Positions 7,913 through 15,890 of a stretch of DNA of 64,000 nucleotides are shown one piece after another. Each line of letters begins with the position of its first letter. The first letter of the stretch is position 1. The stretch is from an uncultured Gammaproteobacteria bacterium. GTDB lineage: Bacteria > Pseudomonadota > Gammaproteobacteria > Arenicellales > Poriferihabitantaceae. The notes beneath the pieces were generated by a model that saw nothing but the letters and a program-made list of their open reading frames with translations, ran no database searches and had not been told where the DNA came from. The position numbers were made by a program, and so were the translations under genes. The DNA is taken from positions 21,917 to 85,916 of the forward strand of contig CAMYNW010000013.1 of the NCBI GenBank assembly GCA_947259885.1, written 5' to 3'.

Positions 7913-8974
7913 ATGGACATACACTGTTTTATAAGAAGGATATGCGTTTTTTGTGTCTTCTTTTTATTGAATCAAAGTATATTCGCAGCCAGTCATATTA
8001 TTCACATTAGTGTCGATGGATTATATGCGGACGCTTTAAACATATTGACTGAAACAGAATTACCAAATTTTACTCGCCTGAAGAATGAAGGCTCCAGTAC
8101 GCTCAAAGCGCGTACAGACCCGGATTGGACGACCACATTGCCCAATCAAACGTCACAATTCAGTGGACGTCGGGTCAATAAAAGCGAGCAGGGCCATGGC
8201 TGGGAAATAAACTTTGATCCCGGTATAGCAACTCTGCATAGCAATGCAGGTAAATACATTGCAGGTATATTCGACGTCGTACATGATGCTGGATTATCAA
8301 CCATTCTCTTTGCAGGCAAGCAAAAATTTGCACTTTTCAAACGCAGCTGGAACGCCACCAGTGGGGCCGGTGATCACATTGGCATTGATAATGGAAAAAG
8401 CAAGATTGACAAATACATATTTGATCAATCTACTGCAAGTTTAGTTTCCAACTTCATTGACGATCTTGAAAGTCAAACCAGGCATTATGCTTTTTTACAC
8501 ATTAGGGATCCCGACACGGCAGGACATGACCATGGCTGGAGCATTTTACCCGGGAGTGAATACCTGAATGCAATCAAGACTACTGATAACTATCTTGGGC
8601 AGATATTAAATTTTCTTGACACCAACAGTGAATATAAGAATTCAACTGTTATTATTTTAACCAGCGATCATGGCGGGATTGTTGGTAGAACCAACCATAT
8701 TGCAAATAACTTCCAAAGCCACACCATTCCTTTTTATATTTGGGGGGAAAATGTTGAAAATGCCGATCTTTACACTCTTAATAAGTGCACAGCAATACAA
8801 CCTTCTGCCAGCGAAATCCCACCTTATAGTTCAATACTCCAACCTATACGTAATAGTGATGCCGCAAACCTGGCTGCATTACTTCTGGGATTGCCTCAGA
8901 TACCCGGTTCTCATATACACACAATAAAGCAGATCAAATCTAAAAATATTAAGTCCTGTAACAATGAAGTATAA
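7913..8974 (+). CDS. Secreted alkaline phosphatase-superfamily phosphodiesterase
   Basis: A protein of about 353 residues of the type I phosphodiesterase / nucleotide pyrophosphatase group. An N-terminal hydrophobic signal (FIRRICVFCVFFLLNQSIFA, cut after AASH or nearby) directs export. Metal and nucleophile motifs are visible: ISVDGLYADAL (first Asp), DWTTTLPNQTSQFSG (nucleophile Thr), RDPDTAGHDHGW (Asp and His), TSDHGG (Asp-His) and a later His in FQSHTIPF. ATG 7913 was chosen because it starts the signal sequence; an in-frame TTG at 7886 would add nine residues. The likely role is periplasmic or surface phosphodiester or phosphate-ester hydrolysis. It stands alone. Confidence 0.8.
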   Translation: MDIHCFIRRICVFCVFFLLNQSIFAASHIIHISVDGLYADALNILTETELPNFTRLKNEGSSTLKARTDPDWTTTLPNQTSQFSGRRVNKSEQGHGWEINFDPGIATLHSNAGKYIAGIFDVVHDAGLSTILFAGKQKFALFKRSWNATSGAGDHIGIDNGKSKIDKYIFDQSTASLVSNFIDDLESQTRHYAFLHIRDPDTAGHDHGWSILPGSEYLNAIKTTDNYLGQILNFLDTNSEYKNSTVIILTSDHGGIVGRTNHIANNFQSHTIPFYIWGENVENADLYTLNKCTAIQPSASEIPPYSSILQPIRNSDAANLAALLLGLPQIPGSHIHTIKQIKSKNIKSCNNEV

Positions 8975-9013
8975 GTACAGGAAGAGGTCCAGGTTAACAA
9001 ACTATTGAAACTA

Positions 9014-9081
9014 TTGGGTTCAAAGCATTAGTGTTAATTTATCTTGCCTTTAAACGCTGAACATTAATGCTCTGACCCCAA
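9014..9081. repeat. Hairpin repeat, copy C
   Basis: A 68-bp copy with a diverged left arm (TTGGGTTCAAAGCATTAG) and a consensus right arm (ACATTAATGCTCTGACCCC) around a 24-base centre. It abuts the gene fragment at 9085, providing the in-frame stop upstream of it. Confidence 0.8.
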
Positions 9082-9084
9082 ACT

Positions 9085-9192
9085 CTCGATGAACTCGAAA
9101 ACTGCTTAACCGATGCCGGTTTTAAGATTGACTACCAATGCCAACCTGGTAAAAGTAAAGTAATATTTATTGTGGCAAAGGAGGATCAGTAG
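9085..9192 (+). pseudogene. C-terminal gene fragment, methyltransferase-like
   Basis: 35 codons from CTC 9085 to TAG 9192 read LDELENCLTDAGFKI then DYQCQPGKSKVIFIVAKEDQ. The pattern (a helix ending in DAGF, then a strand and a closing VAKK-like strand) is typical of the C-terminus of class I SAM methyltransferases. The rest of the gene is missing and the fragment is fused to hairpin repeat copy C. It is probably the end of a gene cut by the repeat insertion or by a deletion anchored there. Confidence 0.4.
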
Positions 9193-9253
9193 GGGAAGCA
9201 GCACGATTTGCATTATGAATGTCGCGCTGCGCCCCCAATAACCGCTACGCGGT

Positions 9254-10903
9254 TTATTTGAATTTTTTAATCTCTCCGCTTTGGATGCGGGCAAAATAGG
9301 AATCCATTTCTCTTTTGACCACCGGGGCAAGAAAGTACAGGCCCAGGATGTTGGGGACACAAATGAGAAACACCAGCGCGTCAGAAATATCCAGGATGGG
9401 CCCAAGCTGCACCACGCAACCCAGAGCCACGAATGCGCAAAACAGCAGTTTGTAGATGTTTTGTCCGTTTACACCTTCCCCGAATAAATAGGTCCAGCCC
9501 TTAAGGCCATAGTATGACCAGGACACCATGGTTGAAAAGGCGAAAAGCACTGCTGCGAATGCAAGCGGAATCGGGAACCAGGTAAATTCTCGTTCAAAGG
9601 CGGCAGAAGTCATGGCCACGCCCACCGCATCGCCGGCAAAGTTCGGATCGGCAACTTGGGCTGTGCCGATGACCAGAGCTGTAATGGTGCATATGACGAT
9701 GGTATCGATAAACGGTTCAAGCAGGGACACGATTCCCTCCGTCACAGGTTCGTTGGTTCGTACCGCCGAGTGGGCAATTGAAGCAGACCCGATACCTGCT
9801 TCATTGGAGAACACGGCGCGTTGAAACCCGATGATCATTGCTCCCAGTGCTCCACCGGTAACGCCCTCCCCGGTAAATGCGCCGGAAAAGATATTAGCGA
9901 TCGCCTGGGGTATGGTATTCGCATTCATGAGAATCACGATAATCGCGAACACGCAATAGAAAACGGCCATGAAAGGCACGATCTTTTCAGTTACTCGCGC
10001 AATGGACTTGATGCCACCGATGATCACTATAAAGACTACCGCTGCCATGATCAGCCCCACCAGCCAGCCGAGGCCGTCAAGCGCGCCGCCGGACACATTG
10101 TTTAACTGGACATAAGCCTGGTTCGACTGGAACATGTTACCGATGCCAAGGGCGCCTATGAATATGCCGATGGCATAAAATGAACCCATGAATTTGCCGA
10201 ATCCTTCCATATTGCGTTCGGCGAAACCCTGGCGCAAGTAGTACATCGGCCCGCCGGAAACATGGCCATCGTCGAATTCGTTCCGGTATTTGACGCCCAG
10301 TGTACATTCGACAAATTTTGTGGACATTCCAAGAAAACCGGCGACAATCAACCAGAATGTCGCGCCGGCTCCTCCCACTGTAACGGCAACTGCAACACCT
10401 CCAATATTACCGATACCGACGGTGCCGGATACCGCTGTGGCCAGTGCCTGGAAATGCGAAACCTCGCCTTTGCTCTTTGGGTCGGCGTAATCTCCTCTGA
10501 CCAGCTCGATAGCGTGTTTGAATCCGCGAAGGTTGATAAAACCCATGTACACGGTAAAAAACACGGCTCCAATCACCAGCCAGAGTACGACCACTGGAAG
10601 ATCAGTACCAAAGAACGGTATCTTGAAGAAAACGACTTTACCAATAAATTCAGCAACCGGTGCGGTGGCGGCATTGATTGTCGCATCAATTCCGGTTTGC
10701 TTTTCAATAGAGATGGATTCGGGTGGAACGATCCCGTGTATCCAGGAACGGTAGCCAAGATTGGGATTTTCGATACCCTGTATCCAGGCCTGTGTGGGTG
10801 ACAGTGATTCCTGTTGACTGGTGTCCTGGGCGAAAACTGTCGGTGCGCTAAAAACAACAATACTGAACGCTGCGATAAGTATACGAGTTAGTTTTGCGTA
10901 CAT
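9254..10903 (-). CDS. Sodium:alanine/glycine symporter (AGCS family)
   Basis: A 549-residue inner-membrane transporter. Signatures of the AGCS family are SHFQALATAVSGTVGIGNIGG (about residues 148-168), the ECTLGVKYRN region, and GFQRAVFSNEAGIGSASIAH. It takes up alanine or glycine with sodium. The N-terminus carries an additional cleavable signal-like segment (LIAAFSIVVFSAPTVFAQ) and about 60 periplasmic residues before the first core helix, a variant seen in marine gammaproteobacteria. AGGGAGA stands before the ATG. The uspA-like gene follows upstream on the same strand 92 bp away and may be co-regulated. Confidence 0.9.
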   Translation of the reverse strand: MYAKLTRILIAAFSIVVFSAPTVFAQDTSQQESLSPTQAWIQGIENPNLGYRSWIHGIVPPESISIEKQTGIDATINAATAPVAEFIGKVVFFKIPFFGTDLPVVVLWLVIGAVFFTVYMGFINLRGFKHAIELVRGDYADPKSKGEVSHFQALATAVSGTVGIGNIGGVAVAVTVGGAGATFWLIVAGFLGMSTKFVECTLGVKYRNEFDDGHVSGGPMYYLRQGFAERNMEGFGKFMGSFYAIGIFIGALGIGNMFQSNQAYVQLNNVSGGALDGLGWLVGLIMAAVVFIVIIGGIKSIARVTEKIVPFMAVFYCVFAIIVILMNANTIPQAIANIFSGAFTGEGVTGGALGAMIIGFQRAVFSNEAGIGSASIAHSAVRTNEPVTEGIVSLLEPFIDTIVICTITALVIGTAQVADPNFAGDAVGVAMTSAAFEREFTWFPIPLAFAAVLFAFSTMVSWSYYGLKGWTYLFGEGVNGQNIYKLLFCAFVALGCVVQLGPILDISDALVFLICVPNILGLYFLAPVVKREMDSYFARIQSGEIKKFK

Positions 10904-10995
10904 AAGCTGAATCTCCCTTAACTATGTAGAGTGACGTTTCTTTGCCTGACAGTCCCTTTACCGGAGATGGTCAGGTTACCCGGGCCGTAATGCAG

Positions 10996-11430
10996 TTACG
11001 GTACAACCGTTACCGGCACCTTAGAGTTTTGCAGCAATGCGGAAGTCACGCTGCCGAAAACCATTGAATGTAAACGTGATTCACCGAGCCTGCCCAGGAA
11101 TATCTGGGAAACACCGAATTCGTTGGCAACATCAACCAGCGCGTCTGCAATTTTTCCGTGACGGACCACAGTCTGGATCGACAACCCGGAATCCTTGAGC
11201 GCGCGCGCTTCGGGTTCCAACACGGATTCATTGGCTCTTTGGATTTCTGATTCGCGTCGTTGATGACGCTCTTCCAGTTCTTCAGGTGTGTGGAAACTGT
11301 ACGGAGTCCAGTCGATGATATAACTGAGGATTAATTCTGAATCCGTTAACATGGCGTGTTTGGCAGCAGCTTCCAGAGCGCGCTTACCGCCTGCACTTCC
11401 ATCCAGAGCAACCAGGATTTTTTGTGACAT
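10996..11430 (-). CDS. Universal stress protein, UspA family, ATP-binding type
   Basis: A 144-residue single Usp domain. It begins KILVALDGSAGGKRALEAA and ends with GRLGESRLHSMVFGSVTSAL, which matches the G-x2-G-x9-G-(S/T) ATP-binding signature of the MJ0577-like subgroup. A GAGGTG ribosome-binding site precedes ATG 11430. Such proteins bind nucleotides and modulate stress tolerance or neighbouring transporters. Here it precedes the AGCS symporter on the same strand, which suggests a transport-linked role by context only. Confidence 0.9.
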   Translation of the reverse strand: MSQKILVALDGSAGGKRALEAAAKHAMLTDSELILSYIIDWTPYSFHTPEELEERHQRRESEIQRANESVLEPEARALKDSGLSIQTVVRHGKIADALVDVANEFGVSQIFLGRLGESRLHSMVFGSVTSALLQNSKVPVTVVP

Positions 11431-11613
11431 GATTCACCTCATCAGTAGAAGTAAACAATCGGAACCGCCATCTTACACAGATAAATGGCTCAATGAAAAG
11501 TCTATTGGCAGGTGAATGAAATTTATGGGACCAAACAACCTATGACCCCTAGGCCAACAGGCATCTTGTTGAATTTGCAACAATAATGTCTAGCGCTGGC
11601 AGAAATGTGGTTA

Positions 11614-11681
11614 TTGGGGTCAGAGCATTAATGTTAATTTATCTATACGCTAACAGCGAAACATTAATGCTCTGACCCCAA
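11614..11681. repeat. Hairpin repeat, copy D (type copy)
   Basis: Perfect inverted repeat. Arms 11614-11635 and 11660-11681 are exactly complementary over 22 bases (outer TTGGGGTC / GACCCCAA), with a 24-base centre. It is the best-preserved member of the family. It lies between the upstream end of the uspA-like gene and the 3' end of the CBS operon. Confidence 0.9.
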
Positions 11682-11731
11682 ACTCCTTTAAACCCGAAGA
11701 GCCAAAATCTGCGGCTGATCAGTTTTGTCTG

Positions 11732-12187
11732 TCAGGACGGCTTATCCAGATGCACCAGCTTGCTGGCCAGATTATGGATCGTCACCACGCCGAGGTAGCG
11801 CTCCTCGTCAACGACAAATATATAACTGGTATCGCTTTGTTCCATCAGCGCCATCGCCTTGACCACCGAGGAACCGGATGTGATCGAGAGATGGGGTTCC
11901 TGGATATAGGGATCAACCGGATTGTTGAGTATCTGTTTTACCTGGTCTTCCATATCCTGCAGGCTGGACGGCTGCTCCCCGAGTATCCTGACCATTTCCA
12001 CCAGGTAATCTGGAAGACAGACGCTCTTGAGGATATTTTTCAGCGTTATCCGACCGGCGATACGGCCGTTATCATCGCTAAACGGAAGACCTGGAGAATT
12101 CGCCCGTGAACATTCCTCGAACAATTCCCTGACCGTCATTCCAGCCGTCGCGACCCTGGTTGGAATCAGCACCTGTTCTAGATTCAC
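11732..12187 (-). CDS. CBS-domain pair protein
   Basis: A 151-residue protein with two CBS motifs, about residues 12-60 (TVRELFEECSRANSPGLPF, DDNGRIAGRITLKNIL) and 98-148 (SSVVKAMALMEQSDTSYIFV, RYLGVVTIHNLASKLV). CBS pairs bind adenosine nucleotides or sense ionic state and gate transporters or enzymes. The gene starts 23 bp after the permease stop and is the last of a CBS-permease-CBS operon, so it most likely regulates that permease as a separate subunit. Confidence 0.85.
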   Translation of the reverse strand: MNLEQVLIPTRVATAGMTVRELFEECSRANSPGLPFSDDNGRIAGRITLKNILKSVCLPDYLVEMVRILGEQPSSLQDMEDQVKQILNNPVDPYIQEPHLSITSGSSVVKAMALMEQSDTSYIFVVDEERYLGVVTIHNLASKLVHLDKPS

Positions 12188-12210
12188 GCGGAGTCACCTG
12201 CAATCATTTT

Positions 12211-13572
12211 CTAGAGATAACGTAAATAGACATAAACACTAGCAATTACCATACTGAGCAGCATCATCGGAAACGCCATCAGCATGAATTTCATGAAACC
12301 GATGCGATGACCCGCGCGTTCGGCGAAACCGGCAACGATCAGGTTGGCACTCGCCCCGACCAGTGAGCCATTGCCGCCCAGGCAGGCACCCAGGGCCAGC
12401 GACCACCAAAGTGGCATCAGGTATTCGGCGCCGCCAAAGGTTGGCGCCATGGATTTGATTACCGGGATCATGGTTGCGACAAACGGGATGTTGTCGACAA
12501 CTGCCGACGCAACAGCCGATATCCACAGGATGGCCAATGCCGTCACGGCAAGGTCCCCGTCGGTAGAGTCGATTACCAGCTGCGCAAGAATTCTCAAAAC
12601 CCCCGCCTCCTCGATTCCCTTGACGGCTATAAACAGGCCGATGAAAAAGAAAATGGTGGTCCACTCGACATTGCCGAAAGTCTTTTCGACCTCTTTCGAC
12701 TGCTCCTCGGCATTGTTTTTCAGGTTGGACAGGAACAGCAGCAGCGCAGCACCGAACATGGCGATGGTGGCGGGCTCAAGCTGCAAAGGGTGCGCCAGCA
12801 CAAAACCTGAAATTACCAGCGCAAGCACAAGCAGCGACTGTTTCAACAGCCTCACGTCGGTTATTGCGTCTCTTTCCTTGAAGTGCATGATCCGCTTACG
12901 TGCCTCCGCAGTGGCGTGCATGCTGCGCCCCCAGACCAGGTAAATAATACCCAGCATGACAGCCAGGATAACGGGCACGATGGGCGCGAGGTTGAACAGG
13001 AAATCATTAAACGACAGGTTTACTGCCGAACCTATCATAATGTTCGGCGGATCACCGATCAGGGTGGCGGTGCCACCGATATTCGAGGCTATTATCTCGG
13101 CAAAAAGGAATGGATAGGGGTCGATCTTCAGTTCATGGCTGATCAGCAGCGTGACCGGTGCAATCAACAGGACCGTGGTGACATTGTCGAGCAACGAGGA
13201 GAATAACGCCGTCACCAGTGACAGCATGAACAAAATGCCCCAGGGGCTGGCGTCGACCTTCTTGGCCGACCAGACCGCAACATACTGGAAAATACCGCTG
13301 CCGCGGGTAATGGCGACGATCACCATCATGCCGGCTAACAGTCCCAGCGTGTTGAAATCGATGCCCGAGATCGCGGTTTCCTGATTGAGAACCCCCAGGG
13401 CAACCATCAATCCTGCACCGAGCCCCGCCACGATGGCACGATTGACTTTCTCTGAGACGATTAAAGCGTAGGTCGTTACAAACAGGATCGACGATACCCA
13501 GAGTGGATCCCAACCAAAGATCACATGCGACACAAGTTCGTTTTCACCGAGCATTAAGGTCTCTTGCATCAA
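12211..13572 (-). CDS. ArsB/NhaD-type ion transporter (IT superfamily) permease
   Basis: A 453-residue polytopic membrane protein with about 11-12 hydrophobic segments. Duplicated IT-superfamily motifs are visible: LLDNVTTVLLIAPVTLLI with NIGGTATLIGDPPNIM in the first half, and VVDNIPFVATMIPVI with GGNGSLVGASANLIVAGFAER in the second. Members are NhaD Na+/H+ antiporters, ArsB arsenite pumps and related citrate or dicarboxylate carriers. The residues do not fix the substrate, and no ars genes are near. Placed between two CBS proteins (33 and 23 bp spacers), it is probably gated by nucleotide or salt status. Confidence 0.85.
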   Translation of the reverse strand: MMQETLMLGENELVSHVIFGWDPLWVSSILFVTTYALIVSEKVNRAIVAGLGAGLMVALGVLNQETAISGIDFNTLGLLAGMMVIVAITRGSGIFQYVAVWSAKKVDASPWGILFMLSLVTALFSSLLDNVTTVLLIAPVTLLISHELKIDPYPFLFAEIIASNIGGTATLIGDPPNIMIGSAVNLSFNDFLFNLAPIVPVILAVMLGIIYLVWGRSMHATAEARKRIMHFKERDAITDVRLLKQSLLVLALVISGFVLAHPLQLEPATIAMFGAALLLFLSNLKNNAEEQSKEVEKTFGNVEWTTIFFFIGLFIAVKGIEEAGVLRILAQLVIDSTDGDLAVTALAILWISAVASAVVDNIPFVATMIPVIKSMAPTFGGAEYLMPLWWSLALGACLGGNGSLVGASANLIVAGFAERAGHRIGFMKFMLMAFPMMLLSMVIASVYVYLRYL

Positions 13573-13605
13573 TTATTCCTGGAGGTAGTGTTGGTTCCTG
13601 CCGGA

Positions 13606-14127
13606 TCAGTCATCTTGCGCCGCGTGCTCGTCGGCATCCGTGGGATTGATCAGCCGCCCCATGATGATACCCTCGAGGACATCCCAGGCTGAAACCATGC
13701 CTACCAGCTTTCTGGATTTACCCTCGACGACAATGACCGGCAGACTGGTGTCCTTGGATTCGTCGAGCAATGTCAACAATGCCGGGAAGGCCGTCTCCGG
13801 GGTGCAGAACAACAGTTTCTTTTCCTTCTCCAGAAAGTTTGCGATCGGTTGATCGGCAATCTCATGCCATCGATCACCCATTTGTAAAATCTCGTCCGGC
13901 AGAAAGTGAAGCTCAGAAATGCTATGTTTCCCAAGGTTCAAAGCTGCCCTGGGCAAAAGCAGATGGCATAAGCGGCGCAAGCCAAACAGCCCGACAAACG
14001 AACCTTTTCCATCCACGACAGGAATATTGCGTACGTGATTTTTACGCATGAGTGACATTGCGTCGACGACCGAGTCTGTTGGCCTTAGCGTGAACAGACC
14101 GGATGTCATAATACTTTTTGTAGTCAT
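13606..14127 (-). CDS. CBS-domain pair protein, first gene of the permease operon
   Basis: A 173-residue protein with CBS motifs at about residues 5-55 (MTSGLFTLRPTDSVVDAMSL, HVRNIPVVDGKGSFVGLFGL) and 105-155 (LFCTPETAFPALLTLLDES, SLPVIVVEGKSRKLVGMVSA). A linker of about 45 residues separates them. It starts the operon that continues with the IT-superfamily permease and another CBS protein. No Shine-Dalgarno is evident; a probable promoter lies about 40 bp upstream. Confidence 0.85.
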   Translation of the reverse strand: MTTKSIMTSGLFTLRPTDSVVDAMSLMRKNHVRNIPVVDGKGSFVGLFGLRRLCHLLLPRAALNLGKHSISELHFLPDEILQMGDRWHEIADQPIANFLEKEKKLLFCTPETAFPALLTLLDESKDTSLPVIVVEGKSRKLVGMVSAWDVLEGIIMGRLINPTDADEHAAQDD

Positions 14128-14163
14128 ATCAGATTAGCCCAGTAATACCAATGACGGTTAGGA

Positions 14164-14191
14164 AGTATAAAGCGCATGCCAAAAGATAGAA
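14164..14191 (-). promoter_or_regulatory. Probable sigma-70 promoter of the CBS-permease operon
   Basis: On the minus strand GCTTTATACT provides a good -10 (TATACT at 14169-14164). The -35 about 16-17 bases upstream is weak (TTCTAT). The predicted transcript starts about 30 bp before ATG 14127. The same sequence (AGGAAGTATAAAGCRCATG on the plus strand) precedes the biosynthetic cluster at 29282. Confidence 0.4.
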
Positions 14192-14316
14192 ACACACCGA
14201 CGAATCGACCCTGTTGTGGGAAATAGTCTGATACGGGCCGAGATATACAAAACAAGCCCCCAAATGTGTCTACTGCCTCTGGCAATCGAGTGGATATCAT
14301 CATTTATTGAAATTTG

Positions 14317-14499
14317 TCACCATAAGGATCCGTACGATACACTGAAGATCATCGCATCCGTGCTTTGATCTGGAAAGTAAGGGGGAGTCGGCCGAGTATG
14401 TTGAGGGTGTGCGCTGACGGAATTAGATTTACCTGGAGCTGATTTACCGCTCAGATGATCCAGTATCTGTTTGATGACTGTTGGTCTTCGATAGAGCAA
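14317..14499 (-). pseudogene. Possible transposase C-terminal remnant
   Basis: Sixty codons on the minus strand read PTVIKQILDHLSGKSAPG followed by a Ser/Pro-rich tail. Such an xVIxxILxHL helix followed by a proline-rich tail is the usual C-terminus of IS91-type transposases. Nothing upstream in frame supports a longer gene; hairpin repeat copy E lies directly before it. Short and low-complexity, so this may be chance. The rest of the 14128-14608 gap holds only the promoter and copy E. Confidence 0.2.
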
Positions 14500-14515
14500 A
14501 TGGTTATAAAGGTTA

Positions 14516-14583
14516 TTGGGGTCAAGGCGTTAATGCACAGCTTTTTGGGTAAAGTTAAATTAACATTATTGCTCCGACCCCTA
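14516..14583. repeat. Hairpin repeat, copy E
   Basis: A 68-bp diverged copy: TTGGGGTCAAGGCGTTAATG, centre GCTTTTTGGGTAAAGTTAAA, right arm ACATTATTGCTCCGACCCC. It lies 25 bp downstream of the end of the class V aminotransferase gene. Confidence 0.8.
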
Positions 14584-14608
14584 ACTCCGTAAATAGACAA
14601 GCTAGCGC

Positions 14609-15802
14609 CTATCGGGCTAAGGCAATGACCTCTTTCAACGCATCGATAAAAACATCGATTTCCTGCGTGGTGTTGAAGTAATGCACAGATGATCGAATAA
14701 CCCGTTTGATACCCCGTTGTTGAAATGAAACCAGGGATCCCGACCCATCGGAGACGCTGACATTGATTTTTCTTTTGTGTAATTCGGACTTGACCAGGTA
14801 CTCGTCCGCCTCAGCGACCTCGAAGGTCACGATGCCGCATTTTACCTGGCCCTGGTCTGCGAGCTCGACGCCGTCAATTTCACTAAGTCGAGCTCGCAAT
14901 GTTTCCGCCAGTGAAAACACGCGATCACAAATTGGAGTCAAGCCCCAATCCAAAGCATAATCAATCGCTACGCCCAATGCCGCCTTGCCCGCAAAATACT
15001 GTTCCCAGTTTTCAAAACGCCTGGCATCTTCCAACATGCGGTACTCTCCAGGGGAAATAAGATCAGCGGAGTGCTGGTCAAGAAAAGGTGGAATCAATTT
15101 GTCCATCATTGTTGATCGCACGTACAGAAATCCCGTGCCGCGCGGCCCACGCAAGAATTTTCGACCCGTTGCACTTAACATGTCACAACCAATTGCTTCG
15201 ACGTCAAGAGGCAGTTGACCAACAGCCTGACACGCATCCAGCAAGTAGGGAATCCCCGCATCTCGAGCCACCTTTCCGACCTCCATAGCGGGATTCACCA
15301 GCCCACCACCGGTGGGAATCATGCTGATGGAAATCAATTTTACCCGGTCATCCACCATCATTCGCAGCGCTTCCACATCAATCTGGCCATATTGATCATC
15401 AGGTACAAACACCACTTCCACGCCGTACCGCTCTGCCTGCTGGTTATAGGCAATAACATTGCTGCCATATTCCGACATAGTAGTAAGAATGCGATCTCCA
15501 GGATTAAACGATAAGCCGTAAAAGGCCATATCCCAGGCGCGGGTGGCGTTTTCGGCATAGGCGATCTCACTGGAATTACAGTTAATCAGTCTCGCCGTAG
15601 CGTGGTAGAAATTGTCTAGTGCAGCGACTTCCTGTTCCGCCGACTCATAGCCACCAACGGATTCTTCCAACTTAAGGAATTCACACAAATAATCCACCAC
15701 AGGCACGGGCATCAAGGACGAACCGGCGTTGTTGAAATGGACTATGTTTTCACAAGCCCGGGTTTCCGCGCGTGCACGTTGAATATCGAAGGTCTCTGTC
15801 AT
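14609..15802 (-). CDS. Class V aminotransferase family protein
   Basis: A 397-residue PLP enzyme. It starts with NIVHFNNAGSSLMP, the usual substrate-side entry of the class V fold. It has IAYAENATRAWDMAFYGL (phosphate cup), IPYLLDACQAVGQLPLDV (Asp to pyridine N), and SATGRKFLRGPRGTGFLYVR (Schiff-base Lys). The group includes selenocysteine lyase, isopenicillin epimerase and EgtE-type C-S lyases. The RKFLRGPRGTGFLY version is typical of the EgtE/epimerase branch, though no egtB or egtD is in the window. It is monocistronic, bounded by a hairpin repeat and the IS30 element. Confidence 0.8.
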   Translation of the reverse strand: MTETFDIQRARAETRACENIVHFNNAGSSLMPVPVVDYLCEFLKLEESVGGYESAEQEVAALDNFYHATARLINCNSSEIAYAENATRAWDMAFYGLSFNPGDRILTTMSEYGSNVIAYNQQAERYGVEVVFVPDDQYGQIDVEALRMMVDDRVKLISISMIPTGGGLVNPAMEVGKVARDAGIPYLLDACQAVGQLPLDVEAIGCDMLSATGRKFLRGPRGTGFLYVRSTMMDKLIPPFLDQHSADLISPGEYRMLEDARRFENWEQYFAGKAALGVAIDYALDWGLTPICDRVFSLAETLRARLSEIDGVELADQGQVKCGIVTFEVAEADEYLVKSELHKRKINVSVSDGSGSLVSFQQRGIKRVIRSSVHYFNTTQEIDVFIDALKEVIALAR

Positions 15803-15890
15803 GATCTTGATCTTGAACCGGTAGTGTGAAATAGAATCTATTCTATTCTTTTTGTATATAAAAAATCCGGAGCAGATTTATTTCCCGGGT

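Noticed and set aside
10262..10801. 179-codon plus-strand frame
   Set aside because: It is antisense to the AGCS symporter core; no family content or ribosome-binding site.
12344..12943. 199-codon plus-strand frame
   Set aside because: It lies opposite the IT-superfamily permease and reflects its codon composition.
14317..14499. Full IS91-type element
   Set aside because: Only a C-terminal-like helix is visible, and no Y2 transposase core or ends were found.
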